This document shows positions 5,829 through 6,557 of a DNA stretch of 6,557 bases, one piece after another. Origin of the DNA: Chlamydiota bacterium (lineage in GTDB: Bacteria > Chlamydiota > Chlamydiia > Chlamydiales > Simkaniaceae). Positions within the stretch are counted from its first letter, which is position 1. The number at the start of each line of letters is the position of its first letter. The stretch covers positions 1 through 6,557 of the forward strand of contig JAKQGT010000177.1 of assembly GCA_029556005.1 (NCBI GenBank), in the 5' to 3' direction. The position numbers were made by a program, and so were the translations under genes. The notes under the pieces were generated by a model. That model saw only the letters and a list, made by a program, of their open reading frames with translations. It was not told the DNA's origin and did not search any database.

Positions 5829-6557
5829 GCCAGTAGCCTCGCTTTTAAATAGTCTACTCCATTTTGGAAAGTATCCGGTCCTGTCCCATGTCCCTGGAAA
5901 CCGATTGAAGGAGAGATAATGAGTTCAATCGGAGGAGAGCGAATTTTTGCTTCCTGAGCCGCTTTGGCAAGTTTTTGAATGAGAGAAAAGGTATGTTCTG
6001 TTCCCACACGCGTATCCAAGTTTCCAATATAAAAGCGGAGGGTGCGATCGCAAAGCTTTGCCGAGAGATGTTCTAAGTTGAGGCTTTCTTCACAAGTGCC
6101 TTGAAATTCTTTTGCATAACTCAGTTTTGTTAAGGGTGCAAATCCTAAAATGTAAGAGATTTCTGGACAGATAGCCGCTACATGGCACGCAATAAAAGCT
6201 CCCCGGGAAAGTCCCGCAATGGCGAGTTTACCCGGTACAAAATAGGGGGTTAAAAAGGTGATAGCCTCTTTTACACATCCTACAAAGCGAGGGATGACAG
6301 CTTCTCCTTGAGCCATTTTTTCTGCCCAAACGCGGATGGCATTTTCAGGAGGGAGATTGTCCTCATGCCCCGGAATTGTCATGGAAAAGATCCGTATCGG
6401 GCTCTCCTTTAAGAATTGTACAGGTTGGTTAAAGGGATCTCTTTGCAAACTATCCTCCCCCGAGAGTGCAAAATAAAACAGGGTAGGTTTGGGTCCTGCA
6501 TCTAAAGAGGGCCCCACGTAATAGACACGGTTTCCAACGGGAGTTTCAAGAGTTTGC
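5825..6557 (-). CDS. Alpha/beta hydrolase of unknown substrate (N-terminus beyond window)
   Basis: This is an alpha/beta-hydrolase fold enzyme with a complete-looking triad. GLSRG gives the nucleophile elbow (Ser codon at 6206-6208), the Asp is probably that in GNLDTRVG, and the His is in GHGTGP near the C-terminus. IPGHEDNLPP near the N-terminal part resembles the oxyanion-loop region. No lid domain is obvious. The reading frame stays open to the window edge and reads TLETPVGNRVYYVGPSLDAG across a GTG at 6517, which looks like continuous coding sequence. I therefore treat the gene as truncated by the window, with 243 residues visible, and do not accept the GTG as start. No signal peptide can be assessed. 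Its TGA overlaps the lpxB start as ATGA, implying coexpression. Substrate is unknown; esterase, thioesterase or peptidase activity are all possible. Confidence 0.8.
   Translation of the reverse strand, partial: QTLETPVGNRVYYVGPSLDAGPKPTLFYFALSGEDSLQRDPFNQPVQFLKESPIRIFSMTIPGHEDNLPPENAIRVWAEKMAQGEAVIPRFVGCVKEAITFLTPYFVPGKLAIAGLSRGAFIACHVAAICPEISYILGFAPLTKLSYAKEFQGTCEESLNLEHLSAKLCDRTLRFYIGNLDTRVGTEHTFSLIQKLAKAAQEAKIRSPPIELIISPSIGFQGHGTGPDTFQNGVDYLKARLLA

Noticed and set aside
6517..6517. GTG as start of the hydrolase
   Set aside because: The frame is open to the window edge and the upstream residues continue smoothly into the hydrolase, so the gene is more likely cut by the window.
1..6557. tRNA or rRNA genes, CRISPR array, phage or defence system
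   Set aside because: No cloverleaf-like or rRNA-like segment, no regularly spaced repeats, and all genes except one have housekeeping or enzyme-family assignments.

Overview
The window looks like a chromosomal segment of a chlamydia-like bacterium (phylum Chlamydiota). The main evidence is a plastid-type (stromal) glycerol-3-phosphate acyltransferase carrying the NHQxEADP signature, next to rng, yceD/DUF177, rpmF and plsX. From memory, the same neighbours cluster in Chlamydia genomes. LpxB has the ordinary bacterial length and not the long N-terminally extended form I recall from Chlamydia proper, which points towards an environmental chlamydia. This placement is inference, since no rRNA or other marker is present.

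Layout. From 3943 down to 1, all on the minus strand, the order is yceD, rpmF, plsX, a gap of about 195 bp, rng, and plsB, which runs off the left edge. yceD and rpmF are 1 bp apart, rpmF and plsX overlap by 38 bp, and rng and plsB overlap by 23 bp. From 3944 to 4231 is a divergent intergenic region. Its centre (3990-4157) is a 168-bp palindrome resembling a miniature inverted-repeat element, with a promoter-like sequence on each side. A plus-strand gene of unknown function (4232-4693), probably a small membrane protein, reads away from it and converges with lpxB, leaving 13 bp between the stop codons. From 6557 down to 4707, on the minus strand, lie a 5'-truncated alpha/beta hydrolase gene and lpxB, joined by an ATGA stop/start overlap.

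How the genes work together. The left cluster mixes ribosome and RNA functions (YceD, L32, RNase E/G) with the first steps of phospholipid synthesis (PlsX, GPAT). The right pair contributes the disaccharide step of lipid A synthesis plus a hydrolase of unknown substrate. These are mostly housekeeping genes. I found no evidence of an undescribed defence or mobile system.

Most worth a second look are the palindrome between the divergent promoters, a promoter placed so close to yceD that its mRNA would be nearly leaderless, the hairpin-rich leader of rng, and the two-hydrophobic-segment unknown protein. Several start sites are re-chosen: rng at ATG 2135, plsX at ATG 3350, rpmF at a GTG, and the hydrolase treated as open at the window edge.
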